Source: Lysobacter avium
GTDB taxonomy: Bacteria; Pseudomonadota; Gammaproteobacteria; Xanthomonadales; Xanthomonadaceae
Assembly (NCBI RefSeq): GCF_015209745.1
Contig: NZ_CP063657.1
Coordinates: forward strand, 1,364,001-1,428,000
DNA length: 64,000 nt
Reading direction: 5' to 3'
The notes beneath the pieces are model-generated. The model was not told the origin of the DNA. It saw only the letters and a list, made by a program, of their open reading frames with translations, and did not search any database. Positions 18,731 through 28,977 of the stretch are shown in pieces. The position numbers were made by a program, and so were the translations under genes. Every line of letters begins with the position of its first letter. Within the stretch, counting starts at the first letter, position 1.

Positions 18731-18800
18731 GATGCTAGGGGCCAGGGCCGCTGCCGTCAAATTCAATCCCGATGCGTGCATTGCGCAAGCGGATTTCCGG

Positions 18801-18852
18801 TAGAATCCGTGGCAGCCATTACGGCCAAACCCGCGTCAGTACGCGGGTTTTC
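18801..18852 (+). promoter_or_regulatory. ndk leader: -10-like box followed by a terminator-like hairpin
   Basis: TAGAAT at 18801-18806 resembles a -10 box. About 20 bases on, AAACCCGCGT/ACGCGGGTTT forms a perfect 10-bp stem with a CAGT loop (18827-18850), extended to TTTT. This has the form of an intrinsic terminator placed about 65 bases before the ndk start, so it could attenuate ndk or end a very short transcript. Confidence 0.45.
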
Positions 18853-18915
18853 CTGTTATCCTTTGGCGCGTATCCCTGACATACGGGGTGCCGCCCGCCC
18901 AACCGGAGATTTTCC

Positions 18916-19341
18916 ATGGCGCTGGAGCGTACCCTTTCCATCATCAAGCCCGACGCAGTTGCCAAGAATGTGATCGGCGAGATCTACAGCCGTTTCGAAA
19001 AGGCGGGCCTGAAGGTCGTCGCCTCGAAGATGAAGCATCTTTCGAAGGACGAAGCCGAAGGCTTCTACGCAGTCCATCGTGAACGTCCGTTTTTTGCCGC
19101 GCTGGTCGATTTCATGAGCTCCGGGCCGGTGATGATCCAGGCGCTGGAAGGCGAGGGTGCTGTCCTCAAGCACCGCGACCTGATGGGCGCCACCAACCCG
19201 AAGGACGCCGCACCGGGCACCATCCGCGCCGACTTCGCCGACAGCATCGACGCCAATGCGGTGCACGGATCGGACAGCCTGGAGAACGCCGCGATCGAGA
19301 TCGCCTATTTCTTCCCGGCCACCGACGTCTACTCGCGCTGA
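18916..19341 (+). CDS. ndk: Nucleoside diphosphate kinase
   Basis: 141 residues, the standard length. Transfers the gamma phosphate of NTPs to NDPs through a phosphohistidine: His117 in NAVHGSDS is present. The N-terminus [15 protein letters not shown] is typical. It has a GGAG ribosome-binding site shortly upstream and is followed by rlmN after 46 bases, a common gammaproteobacterial pairing. Confidence 0.98.
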   Translation: MALERTLSIIKPDAVAKNVIGEIYSRFEKAGLKVVASKMKHLSKDEAEGFYAVHRERPFFAALVDFMSSGPVMIQALEGEGAVLKHRDLMGATNPKDAAPGTIRADFADSIDANAVHGSDSLENAAIEIAYFFPATDVYSR

Positions 19342-19387
19342 CCATCCACTCCCGGCCGCCGGGAACGCAACACGCAGTACCCATGCC

Positions 19388-20653
19388 ATGACCGCCAACC
19401 GCGACAACACCATCGACATCCAGCTGACCGCTTCGCCTGTGGCGGAAGGCCAGGCTGTGACCGGTGCCGCCGCGGATACGACATCACAGGCACTTCCGGG
19501 AGCAGCAAGCGCTGCTCCCCGGAAGAACATCTTTGACTTGGACCGCACGCAGCTGGAGGACTTCTTCGAAGGCGTGCTGGGCGAAAAGCGTTACCGCGCC
19601 CACCAGGTCATGAAGTGGATCCATCATCGCTACGTCACCGATTTCGACGAGATGACGGACCTCGGCAAGGCGCTGCGGGCCAAGCTGCACGCGCACGCTG
19701 AAGTCCGCGCGCCGATCGTGCTGACCGAGAAGCCGTCCGTGGACGGCACCCACAAGTGGTTGATCGGGATGGACCCGAAGAACGCCATCGAGGCGGTCTT
19801 CATCCCCGAGAAGGGGCGCGGCACGCTCTGCGTGTCCAGCCAGGTGGGCTGCGCGCTGAACTGCTCCTTCTGCTCCACCGGCACCCAGGGCTTCAACCGC
19901 AATCTGACCACCGCCGAGATCATCGGCCAGGTGTGGGTAGTCGCCCGCCACCTGGGCAACATGCCCCACCAGCGCCGCCGCCTCACCAACGTGGTGATGA
20001 TGGGCATGGGCGAGCCGCTGATGAATTTCGACAACGTGGTCCGTGCGATGAGCATCATGCGCGACGACCTGGGTTACGGGCTCGCCAACAAGCGCGTGAC
20101 GCTTTCCACCGCCGGCATGGTCCCGATGATCGACAAGCTGGGCGAGCTCAGTGATGTCTCGCTGGCGGTGTCGCTGCACGCGGCCAACGATGAGCTGCGC
20201 ACCGAATTGGTGCCGCTGAACAAGAAGTACCCGATCGCCCAGCTGATGGCCGCCTGCGAGCGCTATGTCATGCGCAAGCCGCGCTCGTCCATCACCTTTG
20301 AGTACACCCTGATGCGCGGCGTCAACGATCAGCCCGAGCATGCGCGCCAGCTCGCGCGCCTGATGAAGCAGTTCGACAATGCAACCCAGATGAAGGATGC
20401 GGCCAAGGTCAACCTGATCCCGTTCAATCCGTTCCCGGGCACGCGGTACGAGCGCTCCGACGAGGAAGACATCCGCGCCTTCCAGCAGTTGCTGCAGCAG
20501 GCCCGGGTGCTTACCACCGTGCGTCGCACCCGCGGCGACGACATCGATGCCGCATGCGGCCAGCTCAAGGGGCAGGTCATGGACCGCACGCGACGACAGG
20601 CAACGTTCCGAAAGATGCTGGCCGAGCAGGGCGCAGGAGAAGCCGGTGTCTGA
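19388..20653 (+). CDS. rlmN: Dual-specificity rRNA/tRNA adenine-C2 methyltransferase RlmN
   Basis: 421 residues from ATG 19388. Radical SAM enzyme that methylates C2 of A2503 in 23S rRNA and A37 in some tRNAs. The cluster motif is Cys155, Cys159 and Cys162 in [12 protein letters not shown], and the second catalytic cysteine is Cys390 in DDIDAACGQ. Conserved sequence begins only at KNIFDLD (residue 46), so the first 45 residues are an extension; GTG 19457 is an alternative start. A strong inverted repeat lies inside that extension. Confidence 0.95.
   Translation: MTANRDNTIDIQLTASPVAEGQAVTGAAADTTSQALPGAASAAPRKNIFDLDRTQLEDFFEGVLGEKRYRAHQVMKWIHHRYVTDFDEMTDLGKALRAKLHAHAEVRAPIVLTEKPSVDGTHKWLIGMDPKNAIEAVFIPEKGRGTLCVSSQVGCALNCSFCSTGTQGFNRNLTTAEIIGQVWVVARHLGNMPHQRRRLTNVVMMGMGEPLMNFDNVVRAMSIMRDDLGYGLANKRVTLSTAGMVPMIDKLGELSDVSLAVSLHAANDELRTELVPLNKKYPIAQLMAACERYVMRKPRSSITFEYTLMRGVNDQPEHARQLARLMKQFDNATQMKDAAKVNLIPFNPFPGTRYERSDEEDIRAFQQLLQQARVLTTVRRTRGDDIDAACGQLKGQVMDRTRRQATFRKMLAEQGAGEAGV
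19493..19525 (+). repeat. Hairpin inside the rlmN N-terminal extension
   Basis: CTTCCGGGAGCAGC and GCTGCTCCCCGGAAG form a near-perfect stem of 14 pairs with one bulged base around an AAGC loop. It lies in codons 36-46 of rlmN, just before the conserved domain begins. Confidence 0.6.
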
Positions 20654-21491
20654 GGGGCTCAGGTCCAATCGCCCGTCCGGGGCGAACGCGTTGATAGCGG
20701 TGTTGGTCGCCGTGGTACTTGCGTCCACTGCCTGCAGTCGCTTGAGCTTCGTCAAACCCAAACTCGCGCGCAGCGGGATGGATCGCAAGGCGCCCGAGGT
20801 GCGGATGACCCCGGACAGCTACGATTCTCCGGCCGCGAAATCCCGCGTCTTGATCCAGCAGGGTCAGGTCGCACTGTCGCAGGGCGATCTTGCGGGCGCC
20901 GCGAAGGCGGCCGATCAGGCGGTCCGCATGGCGCCCGACAACGCTTCGGCCCACACCCTGGCCGCCCTGGTTGCCGAGCGCAAGGGCGACTCCGCCGCGG
21001 CAGGCAAACACTACCGGCGCGCGATTGATCTTGAGCCGCGGCAGGGAAGCTTCGCGAACAACTACGGCACCTGGTTGTGCGCCAGTGGCCGCGCGCAGGA
21101 GTCACTGGAGTGGTTTGACCGCGCATTGGCGGATCCGGGCTATCGCACACCGGCCATCGCAATGGCGAATTCCGGAGCCTGTGCCGCTGACGCCGGGCAG
21201 GATGCCCACTCAGAGCGCTACCTCACAGGCGCCCTTGAACTGGACCCGGAGAATCCCGTGGCACTGGGCGCCATGGCCGAGCGAACGTTCCGCGCTGGCG
21301 ACGCTTTCCGTGCACGTGCATTCTCGCAACGACGCCTGGCGGCCGCTCCGGCGGACCGGCGGTCCCTCGTGCTTGCATCACAGATTGAAGAAAAGCTTGG
21401 CGACAAGGAAGCCGCCGATAGATATGTTCAACGGGTGGGGGCGGAGTTCCCGGCCGTACCGGGTTCCGGAAACGGGGAAATCGGAAAGTGA
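20646..21491 (+). CDS. pilF: Type IV pilus biogenesis lipoprotein PilF/PilW
   Basis: 281 residues from GTG 20646, overlapping the rlmN stop by 8 bases. It has a lipoprotein signal ending LASTAC with Cys30 as the lipid site, then TPR repeats (about 60-250). PilF/PilW is the pilotin that targets and assembles the PilQ secretin for type IV pili. The position between rlmN and rodZ is the same as in Pseudomonas and Xanthomonas. An upstream ATG in the frame would overlap rlmN much further and would bury the signal peptide. Confidence 0.9.
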   Translation: MSEGLRSNRPSGANALIAVLVAVVLASTACSRLSFVKPKLARSGMDRKAPEVRMTPDSYDSPAAKSRVLIQQGQVALSQGDLAGAAKAADQAVRMAPDNASAHTLAALVAERKGDSAAAGKHYRRAIDLEPRQGSFANNYGTWLCASGRAQESLEWFDRALADPGYRTPAIAMANSGACAADAGQDAHSERYLTGALELDPENPVALGAMAERTFRAGDAFRARAFSQRRLAAAPADRRSLVLASQIEEKLGDKEAADRYVQRVGAEFPAVPGSGNGEIGK

Positions 21492-22303
21492 TGGGACAGT
21501 CGAACGATAGGCGATCGGATGATGCCGAACGTTGTGGCGCGCGGCTTGCGCGTGCGCGTGAAAGTGCCGGGATCACGCTTGAGCAGGCTTCCGCACGCCT
21601 GAAGATGCCGGTGCGAGTGGTGCGCTCGCTGGAAAACGACGAGTGGCAGTCCGAGCCGAGTGTCTTTGTCCGCGGCCACCTGCGCAGTTACGCAAAAATG
21701 CTCTGCGTCGACATCGAGCAGGATCTTGTCAGGTCGGGGGTCAACGAGGTCCCGCCGGCAGAACTCGTCAGCCATACCCATACGCCCAAATACCGCCATA
21801 TGTTCGAGCAGGCGGCGCGCCGCGGCATCTATATCGCGATCACCGCGTTCATCGTGGTGCCGGTGTGGTTGGCGACCAAGCCGCATCTGTCCAGCATGCC
21901 GGAAGTGCAGTCACTGGATATCCCGTCCTTTGTCGCGGGAACGGGCGATCCTGCATCGCAGGCCGACGCCTCGGTTCAGGAGCGCACGCCGGTCATCGCC
22001 TCCATGGCAGCCATCCGCGCGCCTGCTGCTGCGGAGCCGCAGGGTCTGTCGTTGACGTTTACCGATGACAGCTGGTTGCAGGTGACCGCGACCACGGGCG
22101 AGGTACTCGAGCAGGCCGTCATCGGCAGTGGCGAGAAGAGGCAGTGGGACGCCCGGGAAGACCTGCGGATCGTGCTCGGGAACATCGCCGCGATCGAAGC
22201 CAGGCAGAACGGCAAACCTGTGGATCTGGAGGCATTCAGCCGCGCGAACGTCGCCCGCTTTAAGCTATCCTCTGACGGTTCACTTGTGCCGACCAGCGAC
22301 TGA
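21491..22303 (+). CDS. rodZ: RodZ-like cytoskeletal HTH membrane protein
   Basis: 270 residues from ATG 21491 (GTG three bases earlier is also in frame and overlaps the pilF stop). N-terminal HTH_25 domain (about 15-85: GARLARARESAGITLEQAS ... VFVRGHLRSYAKML), one membrane helix near 112-130, a linker rich in Ala/Pro, and a C-terminal DUF4115 beta domain (about 165-250: LSLTFTDDSWLQV). RodZ links MreB to the wall elongation machinery and holds rod shape. Confidence 0.9.
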   Translation: MGQSNDRRSDDAERCGARLARARESAGITLEQASARLKMPVRVVRSLENDEWQSEPSVFVRGHLRSYAKMLCVDIEQDLVRSGVNEVPPAELVSHTHTPKYRHMFEQAARRGIYIAITAFIVVPVWLATKPHLSSMPEVQSLDIPSFVAGTGDPASQADASVQERTPVIASMAAIRAPAAAEPQGLSLTFTDDSWLQVTATTGEVLEQAVIGSGEKRQWDAREDLRIVLGNIAAIEARQNGKPVDLEAFSRANVARFKLSSDGSLVPTSD

Positions 22304-22346
22304 TCAGCCACAACGGCATCGTCGCTCCAATCCGGCATTTCCTCAC

Positions 22347-22365
22347 CGGCCCGCTGCGCGGGCCG
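22347..22365 (+). terminator. Possible terminator after rodZ
   Basis: An 8-bp all-GC stem, CGGCCCGC/GCGGGCCG, with a TGC loop and followed by TTCG, in the 117-base gap between rodZ and yfgM. The U-tract is weak. Confidence 0.45.
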
Positions 22366-22420
22366 TTCGTAATCAACGATCCGTCTGTTCCGGCGGATCC
22401 GGACAGCATGGCGACCCCAG

Positions 22421-23050
22421 ATGGCAATTGACGATCCGCTAGACGAACACGAGCAGAGCGAACGCGTATTGGCGTGGTTGCGACAGAACGGCGTTGCCCT
22501 GGTGGGCGGCATCGTGCTCGGACTTGCCGCGATCGGCGGTTGGAAGTGGTGGGGCCACCACCAACACACCGAAGCGCTGGCAGACGCCGATCGCTATCAG
22601 AAGGTCATAAGCGCCATCGAAGCAGGTGACGCCGATGTGGCGTCCCGCATCGACGGCCTGCAAAGCAACGTGTACGCCGAGCTTGCCGGCCTCGAGCTCG
22701 CTTCCCGGCAGGTTCGCGATGGCGACAATGAAGCGGCCATCGCCACGCTGCGGGCGATCAAGCCAGGCGACTCGCGCATCGCCGCAGTCGTCCACCAGCG
22801 TCTGGCCCGCTTGCTGGTGGATGCTGGCAAGGGCGAGGAGGCGATCGGGCTGCTCGACGGCGCGGATACCGCCATGGCACTGGAAGTGCGTGGCGATGCC
22901 CAATACGCCCTGGGCAAAATGGACGATGCACGCACTGCCTACATGGGCGCGCTGACCAAGATGGACGTCGCATCGCCGCGTCGCAAGCTGCTCGAACTCA
23001 AATTGATGGAAGTCGGCGGCAAGCCCGACGACTCCGAGGTACGGTCCTGA
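22421..23050 (+). CDS. yfgM: YfgM-like ancillary SecYEG translocon protein
   Basis: 209 residues: a short acidic cytoplasmic N-terminus, one membrane helix (about 25-46) and a periplasmic TPR domain. E. coli YfgM sits on SecYEG and hands secreted proteins to periplasmic chaperones such as PpiD. It overlaps bamB by one base (TGATG). In E. coli ispG and hisS lie between rodZ and yfgM; both are absent here. Confidence 0.88.
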   Translation: MAIDDPLDEHEQSERVLAWLRQNGVALVGGIVLGLAAIGGWKWWGHHQHTEALADADRYQKVISAIEAGDADVASRIDGLQSNVYAELAGLELASRQVRDGDNEAAIATLRAIKPGDSRIAAVVHQRLARLLVDAGKGEEAIGLLDGADTAMALEVRGDAQYALGKMDDARTAYMGALTKMDVASPRRKLLELKLMEVGGKPDDSEVRS

Positions 23051-24261
23051 TGAATGCTGCATCCAAGCTCTCCAACATCCGCCCCCCGGCGCGTCAACTG
23101 GTCGTTCGGGTCTCCGTGCTCGTGCTTTGCGCAACCGCGCTTGTGGGCTGCAGCACGATGAAAGGCTGGTTCAGCAGCGACAAGAAGAAGGCCGCGGCGC
23201 CTGCGGCACTGGTTGAATTCCAGCCGTCTGCGCAGCCTTCGCGCATCTGGTCGGCCAACGTCGGCAACGGTGAGGGCAAGATCGGCGCGCGCCAAGGTCC
23301 GGTCATCGCAAATGGCAAGGTGTTCGCAGCCGCGGTGAAGGGCGGCGTTCACGCCTACGATCTGCAGTCGGGCGCCAAGGTCTGGAGCTATCCCAGCAAG
23401 CTGCGCCTTACCGGCGGCCCGGGCGTGGGCGAAGGTGTGGTTGCGGTGGGCAGTCTGGACGGCGACGTTGTCGCGCTGGACGCCGACACCGGCAGCGAGA
23501 AGTGGACGGCAAAGCTTGGCAACGAGATCATCGCCGCTCCCGCCGTTGGCATGGGCATGGTATTCGTACGTTCCAACGACGGTCGGATCACCGCGTTCGA
23601 CGCTGCCAGTGGCGAGCGTCGCTGGTTCTGGAACCACGACGTGCCGATGCTTTCGGTGCGGGGCAACGATACGCCTGTGCTCGGTCCGGGCTACCTCTTT
23701 GTCGGCAACGACGATGGCACCGTGGTGGCACTGTCTGCCAACGATGGCCGCCCGTTGTGGGAAGAGAGCGTCGCCCAGCAGGAAGGGCGCACCGAGCTCT
23801 CCCGCATGGCCGACGTCGACGGCGCGCCGGTGCTTGACGGCACCAGCCTGTACGCCACCAGCTACAAGGGCAAAACCATTGCCATTGACGCTCCCAGCGG
23901 CCAGCCGATGTGGATCTCCGATCACGGTGGACCTGGCCGGATCGGCGTGGGTCCCAACGTGCTCGTGGTTTCCGACTCCGCGGACAAGGTGGTCGGTCTG
24001 TACAAGACCGGCGGCAGCGCAATGTGGACGCAGCCTGCGATGACCCGGCGCAACCTCACGGCACCGGCCATCCAGGGCGACTACGCGGTGGTTGGCGATC
24101 TGGACGGGTACCTGCACTGGTTGTCGCTGGACACCGGTGAATTCGCGGCGCGCACCCGGGTCGGGCGTGACCGTTTGCTGTCGGCGCCGCGGGTGGCTGA
24201 CGGCATCCTGGTGGTGCAGGACGTTGGCGGTAAATTGAGTGCGTACCGGCTGGGACAGTGA
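23050..24261 (+). CDS. bamB: Outer membrane protein assembly factor BamB
   Basis: 403 residues. Lipoprotein signal with lipobox LVGC and Cys34 as the acylated residue. The mature protein is an eight-bladed PQQ-type beta-propeller; repeated GxVxALDxxTG-like phrases are easy to see ([39 protein letters not shown]). It is a scaffold subunit of the BAM complex that inserts outer-membrane beta-barrels. It stands between yfgM and der as in other gammaproteobacteria. Confidence 0.96.
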   Translation: MNAASKLSNIRPPARQLVVRVSVLVLCATALVGCSTMKGWFSSDKKKAAAPAALVEFQPSAQPSRIWSANVGNGEGKIGARQGPVIANGKVFAAAVKGGVHAYDLQSGAKVWSYPSKLRLTGGPGVGEGVVAVGSLDGDVVALDADTGSEKWTAKLGNEIIAAPAVGMGMVFVRSNDGRITAFDAASGERRWFWNHDVPMLSVRGNDTPVLGPGYLFVGNDDGTVVALSANDGRPLWEESVAQQEGRTELSRMADVDGAPVLDGTSLYATSYKGKTIAIDAPSGQPMWISDHGGPGRIGVGPNVLVVSDSADKVVGLYKTGGSAMWTQPAMTRRNLTAPAIQGDYAVVGDLDGYLHWLSLDTGEFAARTRVGRDRLLSAPRVADGILVVQDVGGKLSAYRLGQ

Positions 24262-24295
24262 CCAGCAAGCTCCCCCATTCCTGCCGGATCCGCCA

Positions 24296-25693
24296 ATGCT
24301 GCCGCTAGTCGCCCTCGTGGGCCGTCCCAACGTCGGCAAATCGACGCTGTTCAATGCGCTCACCCGCACCCGCGACGCGCTCGTCCATGACCAGCCCGGA
24401 GTCACCCGGGACCGGAACTACGGGCTGTGTCGCCCCGAAGGCCAGCGCGAATTCGCGGTGGTTGATACCGGCGGCATTGGCGGGGAGGACGAAGGCATTG
24501 CCGGCGCGACAACGCGCCAGGCCCGTGCCGCTGCTGCCGAGGCCGACCTGGTCCTTTTCATCGTGGACGGCCGCCAGGGTGCCTCACGCCTGGATGACGA
24601 CATCCTCGCCTGGCTGCGTAAGACCGCGCGTCCGACCTATCTGGTGGTCAACAAGACCGACGGCCTGGAAACCCACGCCGCACTGAGCGAGTTCGCCCAC
24701 TACGGGTTTACCGATGTCATCGGCATTTCCTCTGCCCACCGCCAGGGCATCGATGACCTGATCGATGTGATCCTGGAGCGATTGCCGGAGCTGGGCGATT
24801 CGGCCCAGTTGGACAACGACCCTTCGCGGATCAAGGTGGCCTTTATCGGCCGTCCCAACGTCGGCAAGTCGACTCTCGTCAATCGGCTGCTGGGCGAGGA
24901 GCGGATGATCGCCTCCGATGTTGCCGGCACCACCCGTGATTCCGTCGCGGTGGATATGGAGCGCGACGGACGTCTGTACCGACTGGTCGACACCGCCGGT
25001 CTGCGCCGCAAGTCCCGCGTGGACGAGGTGGTGGAGAAGTTCTCCATCATCAAGACCCTGCATGCGATCGAGCAGTGCCAGGTGGCCGTGGTCATGCTGG
25101 ACGCCAACGAGGGCGTGACCGACCAGGACGCCAGCGTGCTGGGCTACGCGCTGGACGCCGGGCGCGCGCTGGTGATCGCGGTCAACAAGTGGGACGGGCT
25201 GAGCGAATACCAGCGCCAGCAGAACGAATCGCTGTTGGCCCGCAAATTGACCTTCGTTGATTGGGCCGAGCGGGTTCGCATCAGCGCGACGCACGGCTCC
25301 GGGCTGCGCGAATTATTCGCTGCCGTGCATCGTGCGCATGCCTCGGCGACCCGCGAGTTCAGCACCAGCGAAGTGACCCAGGCGATGGAAGCGGCGTATG
25401 AGGCCAATCCACCACCGGTCATCCGCGGTCATGTCGCCAAGCTCCGCTACGCCCATCCTGCGTCGAGCAACCCGCCGACGTTCGTGATCCACGGTACGCG
25501 ACTGAAGACGCTGTCCGACAGCTACAAGCGCTATCTGGAGAACTTCTTCCGCAAGCGTTTCAAGCTGATCGGAACGCCGGTGCGCTTTGTCTTCAAGGAC
25601 AGCGTCAACCCGTACGAAGGCAAGAAAAACGTACTCAGCGAGAAGCAGGTCGCGAAGCGCCGCCGCCTGATCCGTCACGTAAAGCGCGGCTGA
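24296..25693 (+). CDS. der: Ribosome biogenesis GTPase Der
   Basis: 465 residues from ATG 24296 ([17 protein letters not shown]). Two tandem GTPase domains: the first with [14 protein letters not shown] and VNKTDGL, the second near 185-350 with [14 protein letters not shown] and VNKWDGL, then a C-terminal KH-like domain (about 360-450). It acts in maturation of the 50S subunit. The double-Era arrangement is unique to Der. Confidence 0.97.
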   Translation: MLPLVALVGRPNVGKSTLFNALTRTRDALVHDQPGVTRDRNYGLCRPEGQREFAVVDTGGIGGEDEGIAGATTRQARAAAAEADLVLFIVDGRQGASRLDDDILAWLRKTARPTYLVVNKTDGLETHAALSEFAHYGFTDVIGISSAHRQGIDDLIDVILERLPELGDSAQLDNDPSRIKVAFIGRPNVGKSTLVNRLLGEERMIASDVAGTTRDSVAVDMERDGRLYRLVDTAGLRRKSRVDEVVEKFSIIKTLHAIEQCQVAVVMLDANEGVTDQDASVLGYALDAGRALVIAVNKWDGLSEYQRQQNESLLARKLTFVDWAERVRISATHGSGLRELFAAVHRAHASATREFSTSEVTQAMEAAYEANPPPVIRGHVAKLRYAHPASSNPPTFVIHGTRLKTLSDSYKRYLENFFRKRFKLIGTPVRFVFKDSVNPYEGKKNVLSEKQVAKRRRLIRHVKRG

Positions 25694-25707
25694 GCTGCGT
25701 AAAAAAA

Positions 25708-25730
25708 GATCCCGTCGCAAGGAGGGGATC
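25708..25730. terminator. Terminator between convergent der and fadD
   Basis: GATCCC pairs with GGGATC across an 11-base loop, with an A7 run on its left. Read on the minus strand this gives the stem followed by TTTTTTT, a good intrinsic terminator for fadD. Confidence 0.75.
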
Positions 25731-25757
25731 AGATTGACGCGAGTATCGGATCCGGTT

Positions 25758-27431
25758 TCAGCTGGGCCGCTCGTCCCGGAGCTCGCGGCGCAGGATCTTG
25801 CCCACGTTTGACTTGGGGAGTTCACTGCGGAACTCGACCACCTTCGGACGTTTGTAGCCCGTCAGGTTCTCCCGTGCGAATGCGGTCACCTGCTCGGCGG
25901 TCAATGACGGGTCCTTTTTCACCACCACCACCTTGACCACTTCGCCGGAGTGCTCATCGTCCATGCCGATGGCCGCAACCTCCAGCACGCCGGGCATCAT
26001 GGCGATGACGTCCTCGACCTCGTTGGGGTACACGTTGAAGCCGGAGACCAGGATCATGTCCTTCTTCCGGTCCACAACGTAGAAGAACCCGCTCGCGTCC
26101 ATCCGGGCGATGTCGCCCGTGTGCAGCCAGCCGTCGGCATCCATGACATCGGCGGTTTCCTTGGGCAGCTGCCAGTAACCCTTCATCACCTGCGGGCCCT
26201 TCAGGCACAGCTCGCCCACCTCGCCGACGGGAAGCATGTTGCCGTCCTCATCCTTGATGCACGCATCCGTGGACGGGATGGGCAGGCCGATGGCCCCGTT
26301 GTACTCGGCCAGGTCCATCGGGTTGATGCACGCGGCCGGTGCGGTTTCGGTCAGGCCGTACGCCTCGATCAATGTGCAGCCGGTGGTCTTCTTCCAACGC
26401 TCGGCGACAGACCGCTGGACCGCCATGCCGCCGCCCAGGGTCAGTCGAAGCTTGGAAAAATCCACCTCATCGAAACCGGGCGTATTCAGCAGGCCGTTGA
26501 ACAGCGTGTTGACGCCGGTGATGGCGGTGAACGGGACCTTCTTGAGCTCCTTGACGAAGCCGGGCATGTCGCGCGGGTTGGTGATCATGTGGTTCAAGCC
26601 GCCGAACTTCATGAAGACGAGGCCGTTCGCCGTCAAAGCAAAGATATGGTAAAGCGGCAGCGCAGTGATGATGATTTCCTGACCCAGCGTGACGTTGGTA
26701 CCGACCCACGCCGAGGCCTGCTGCATGTTGGCGACCATGTTGCGGTGGGTCAGCATCGCGCCCTTCGCCACGCCGGTGGTCCCGCCGGTGTACTGCAGGA
26801 AGGCAATGTCCTCCGGACCGACATCGATTTCAGGCAATGCATGCCTGGCGCCTTCCTTGAGCGTCGCGTTGAAGCGCACGGCGCCGTGGATACGGTATTC
26901 CGGCACCATCTTCCTGATGTACTTCAGGACGAAGTTCATCACTGAGCCCTTCAGCCCCAGCATGTCGCCCAGACCGGTGGTGATGACGTGCTGCACCTTG
27001 GTATCGGCGAGCACCTCCGCGGCGGTGTCGCCAAAATTGTCGAGCACCAGCAGCACCTTCGCGCCGGAGTCGACCAGCTGGTGGCGCAGCTCGCGGGCGG
27101 TGTACATCGGATTGGTGTTGACCACCGTAAGGCCTGCGCGGAGCACGCCGAAGGTGGCGACCGGATACTGCAGGCAGTTGGGCATCATGATTGCAACGCG
27201 ATCGCCCTTGCGCAGCTTCAGCGTGCCGAGCAGGTAGGCCGCGAACTGTGCACTGAGGGTGTCGATCTCCGCGTAGGTCAGTGACTTGCCGAAGTTCGCA
27301 AACGCAGGCCGGTCACGGAAACTGCTGATCGCAGCCTCCATGACGGCGACGATCGAGGTGTACTCGTCAGGATCGATCTGGGCGGGCACGCCCGCCGGGT
27401 AATGGTCGAGCCATGGACGTTCAACACTCAT
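25758..27431 (-). CDS. fadD: Long-chain fatty acid-CoA ligase
   Basis: 557 residues, ANL superfamily. It activates long-chain fatty acids to acyl-CoA with ATP, feeding beta-oxidation. The P-loop is LQYTGGTTGVAKGAMLTH, with YGLTETAPAA, and LPKSNVGKILRREL with the C-terminal catalytic lysine. It stands alone, 7 kb from the fadA/FadN-like operon. No CAAAC-N4-GTTTG box is visible immediately upstream, so shared control with that operon is not shown. Xanthomonads call a similar protein RpfB, but that gene sits next to rpfF, which is not here. Confidence 0.94.
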   Translation of the reverse strand: MSVERPWLDHYPAGVPAQIDPDEYTSIVAVMEAAISSFRDRPAFANFGKSLTYAEIDTLSAQFAAYLLGTLKLRKGDRVAIMMPNCLQYPVATFGVLRAGLTVVNTNPMYTARELRHQLVDSGAKVLLVLDNFGDTAAEVLADTKVQHVITTGLGDMLGLKGSVMNFVLKYIRKMVPEYRIHGAVRFNATLKEGARHALPEIDVGPEDIAFLQYTGGTTGVAKGAMLTHRNMVANMQQASAWVGTNVTLGQEIIITALPLYHIFALTANGLVFMKFGGLNHMITNPRDMPGFVKELKKVPFTAITGVNTLFNGLLNTPGFDEVDFSKLRLTLGGGMAVQRSVAERWKKTTGCTLIEAYGLTETAPAACINPMDLAEYNGAIGLPIPSTDACIKDEDGNMLPVGEVGELCLKGPQVMKGYWQLPKETADVMDADGWLHTGDIARMDASGFFYVVDRKKDMILVSGFNVYPNEVEDVIAMMPGVLEVAAIGMDDEHSGEVVKVVVVKKDPSLTAEQVTAFARENLTGYKRPKVVEFRSELPKSNVGKILRRELRDERPS

Positions 27432-27554
27432 CGCGATCCCCTTGATAACTGTGGTGCGTGCGCGACCGGTGGATCGGATCCGCGACGGCGCATGGTTCCA
27501 AAGATTTGAGCATAGGCCCCGATGGGTGGCAAGACGACTGCGAACCGTTTCCGG

Positions 27555-28814
27555 TCAGGGCTCGACAGCGTCGCTAGCGATGGCATCGCCCCGCGCAGCT
27601 TTGGCGACGATGCTGGTAGCCGCGAGATCAGCGGTGACGTTGCCCAGTGTCGCGAAGACATCCGGGATCGTGTCCACTGCCAGCAACAGTCCCAACGGTG
27701 CCACCGGCAGTCCCATCGCCTGGGCGACCGGAAGGTTGGTGGCCATATAGCTGACCTGTCCGGGCAGCCCGACGGAGCCCAGGCTGATCACCACCGCCAA
27801 GGCGCAACCGGCGGCCAACTGGGCAACGCCCAAGTCGATGCCGTAGGCCCAGGCAATGAAGGCCGCAGCGCTGAGGTACTGCACAGGACTGGTGATCCGG
27901 AACAATGTCACCGCCATGGGCAGGACCAGTCCGGAAATCTGCCGCGGGTAACGCAGTCGGTCGTTGGCGACCTCCAGCATGGCCGGCAGCGAAGCCAATG
28001 ACGACTGGGTGCTCGCCGCGACCACCTGGGCGGGGGCAATGGCGGCGGCAAAGCGCCGGATCGACTCGCCGCCCCAGACGACCGCCACCAGCACCATGGC
28101 CACGGTCACGGTCAGATAGAGCAGGCATTGAAGCGCGATGTAGATGCCCAGTGCGCTGAGCATGCTCAGTCCGGCTCGAGCGGTAACGGCCAGGATGAGC
28201 GCGAAGACGCCAACCGGCGCCGCCCAGAGCACCCAACGCACGATCATGATCATGGCGTCGGCCAGTGCCTGGAAAAACTCGACCATCAGCGCGCGCCGCG
28301 GCGCTTCGATCCTCGTCAGCGCAAATCCGAAGAACAGCGCGAAGACGACCAGCGGAAGCATCGCGCCACTCGCAGCGGCCTCCACGGCGTTGCTGGGGAC
28401 GATGCCGGTCACCCATTGCGACCAGCCGGCCGGAGCGGGCAGGGCGGCGGTCTCGCTCGCGCCTCCGCCCAGCGCGACCGCAAGGCCCGGATCGTGCGGA
28501 AGCAGTGACAGCAGCGCCGGTGCGGCGATGGCAGTGAACACCGCGGCCAGCGCGAGCAATGCGATGAATACCAGTATCGCATTGCGCGCGATCCGCCCCG
28601 ACGCGGCGGCATCGGCCGCGGTACTGACGCCGACCACGACCAGCGCAAGCACCAGCGGCACCACGGTCATCTGCAGTGCGTTCAACCACAGCCGGCCGAA
28701 AGGATGCACAACGTCGGCGACGCGCGTCGCGATTGCCGGGTCGATCCAGGCCAGGCCAAGGCCGACCAGTGCGCCCAGGGCGAGGGCAAGCAGTACGCGG
28801 GAAGTGCCGGTCAC
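27555..28814 (-). CDS. Dicarboxylate/amino acid:cation symporter (DAACS family)
   Basis: 419 residues with about eight to ten hydrophobic segments. The C-terminal signature of the family is clear: a serine-rich hairpin (VAASTQSSLASLPAML) and AVDTIPDVFATLGNVTAD, equivalent to the AVDRxxDMxRTxxNVxGD stretch that holds the substrate and sodium sites. Members import glutamate, aspartate, C4-dicarboxylates or peptides with Na+ or H+. It lies 163 bases downstream of the RpiR gene on the same strand; with an Ala-Glu epimerase nearby, I infer uptake of glutamate or a murein-derived peptide. Confidence 0.85.
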   Translation of the reverse strand: MTGTSRVLLALALGALVGLGLAWIDPAIATRVADVVHPFGRLWLNALQMTVVPLVLALVVVGVSTAADAAASGRIARNAILVFIALLALAAVFTAIAAPALLSLLPHDPGLAVALGGGASETAALPAPAGWSQWVTGIVPSNAVEAAASGAMLPLVVFALFFGFALTRIEAPRRALMVEFFQALADAMIMIVRWVLWAAPVGVFALILAVTARAGLSMLSALGIYIALQCLLYLTVTVAMVLVAVVWGGESIRRFAAAIAPAQVVAASTQSSLASLPAMLEVANDRLRYPRQISGLVLPMAVTLFRITSPVQYLSAAAFIAWAYGIDLGVAQLAAGCALAVVISLGSVGLPGQVSYMATNLPVAQAMGLPVAPLGLLLAVDTIPDVFATLGNVTADLAATSIVAKAARGDAIASDAVEP

Positions 28815-28977
28815 AGCCCCCTGCTCCGCGCGACGAGGGTGCCCACCTCAATGACAGATGCGCAGGAACAGTGGTGAAACACGGCAGGTCGTTGCATGGA
28901 CGGGCTCGCGACAGGCGGCGGCGATCGAGGAGCGCGGCCGGCGTGGGATGGGAAGAGAACAGGATCTACGGCTGCGA

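Noticed and set aside
25758..27431. RpfB of the DSF quorum-sensing cluster
   Set aside because: The protein is a FadD-type ligase, but no rpfF, rpfC or rpfG gene lies beside it, so only fadD is claimed.
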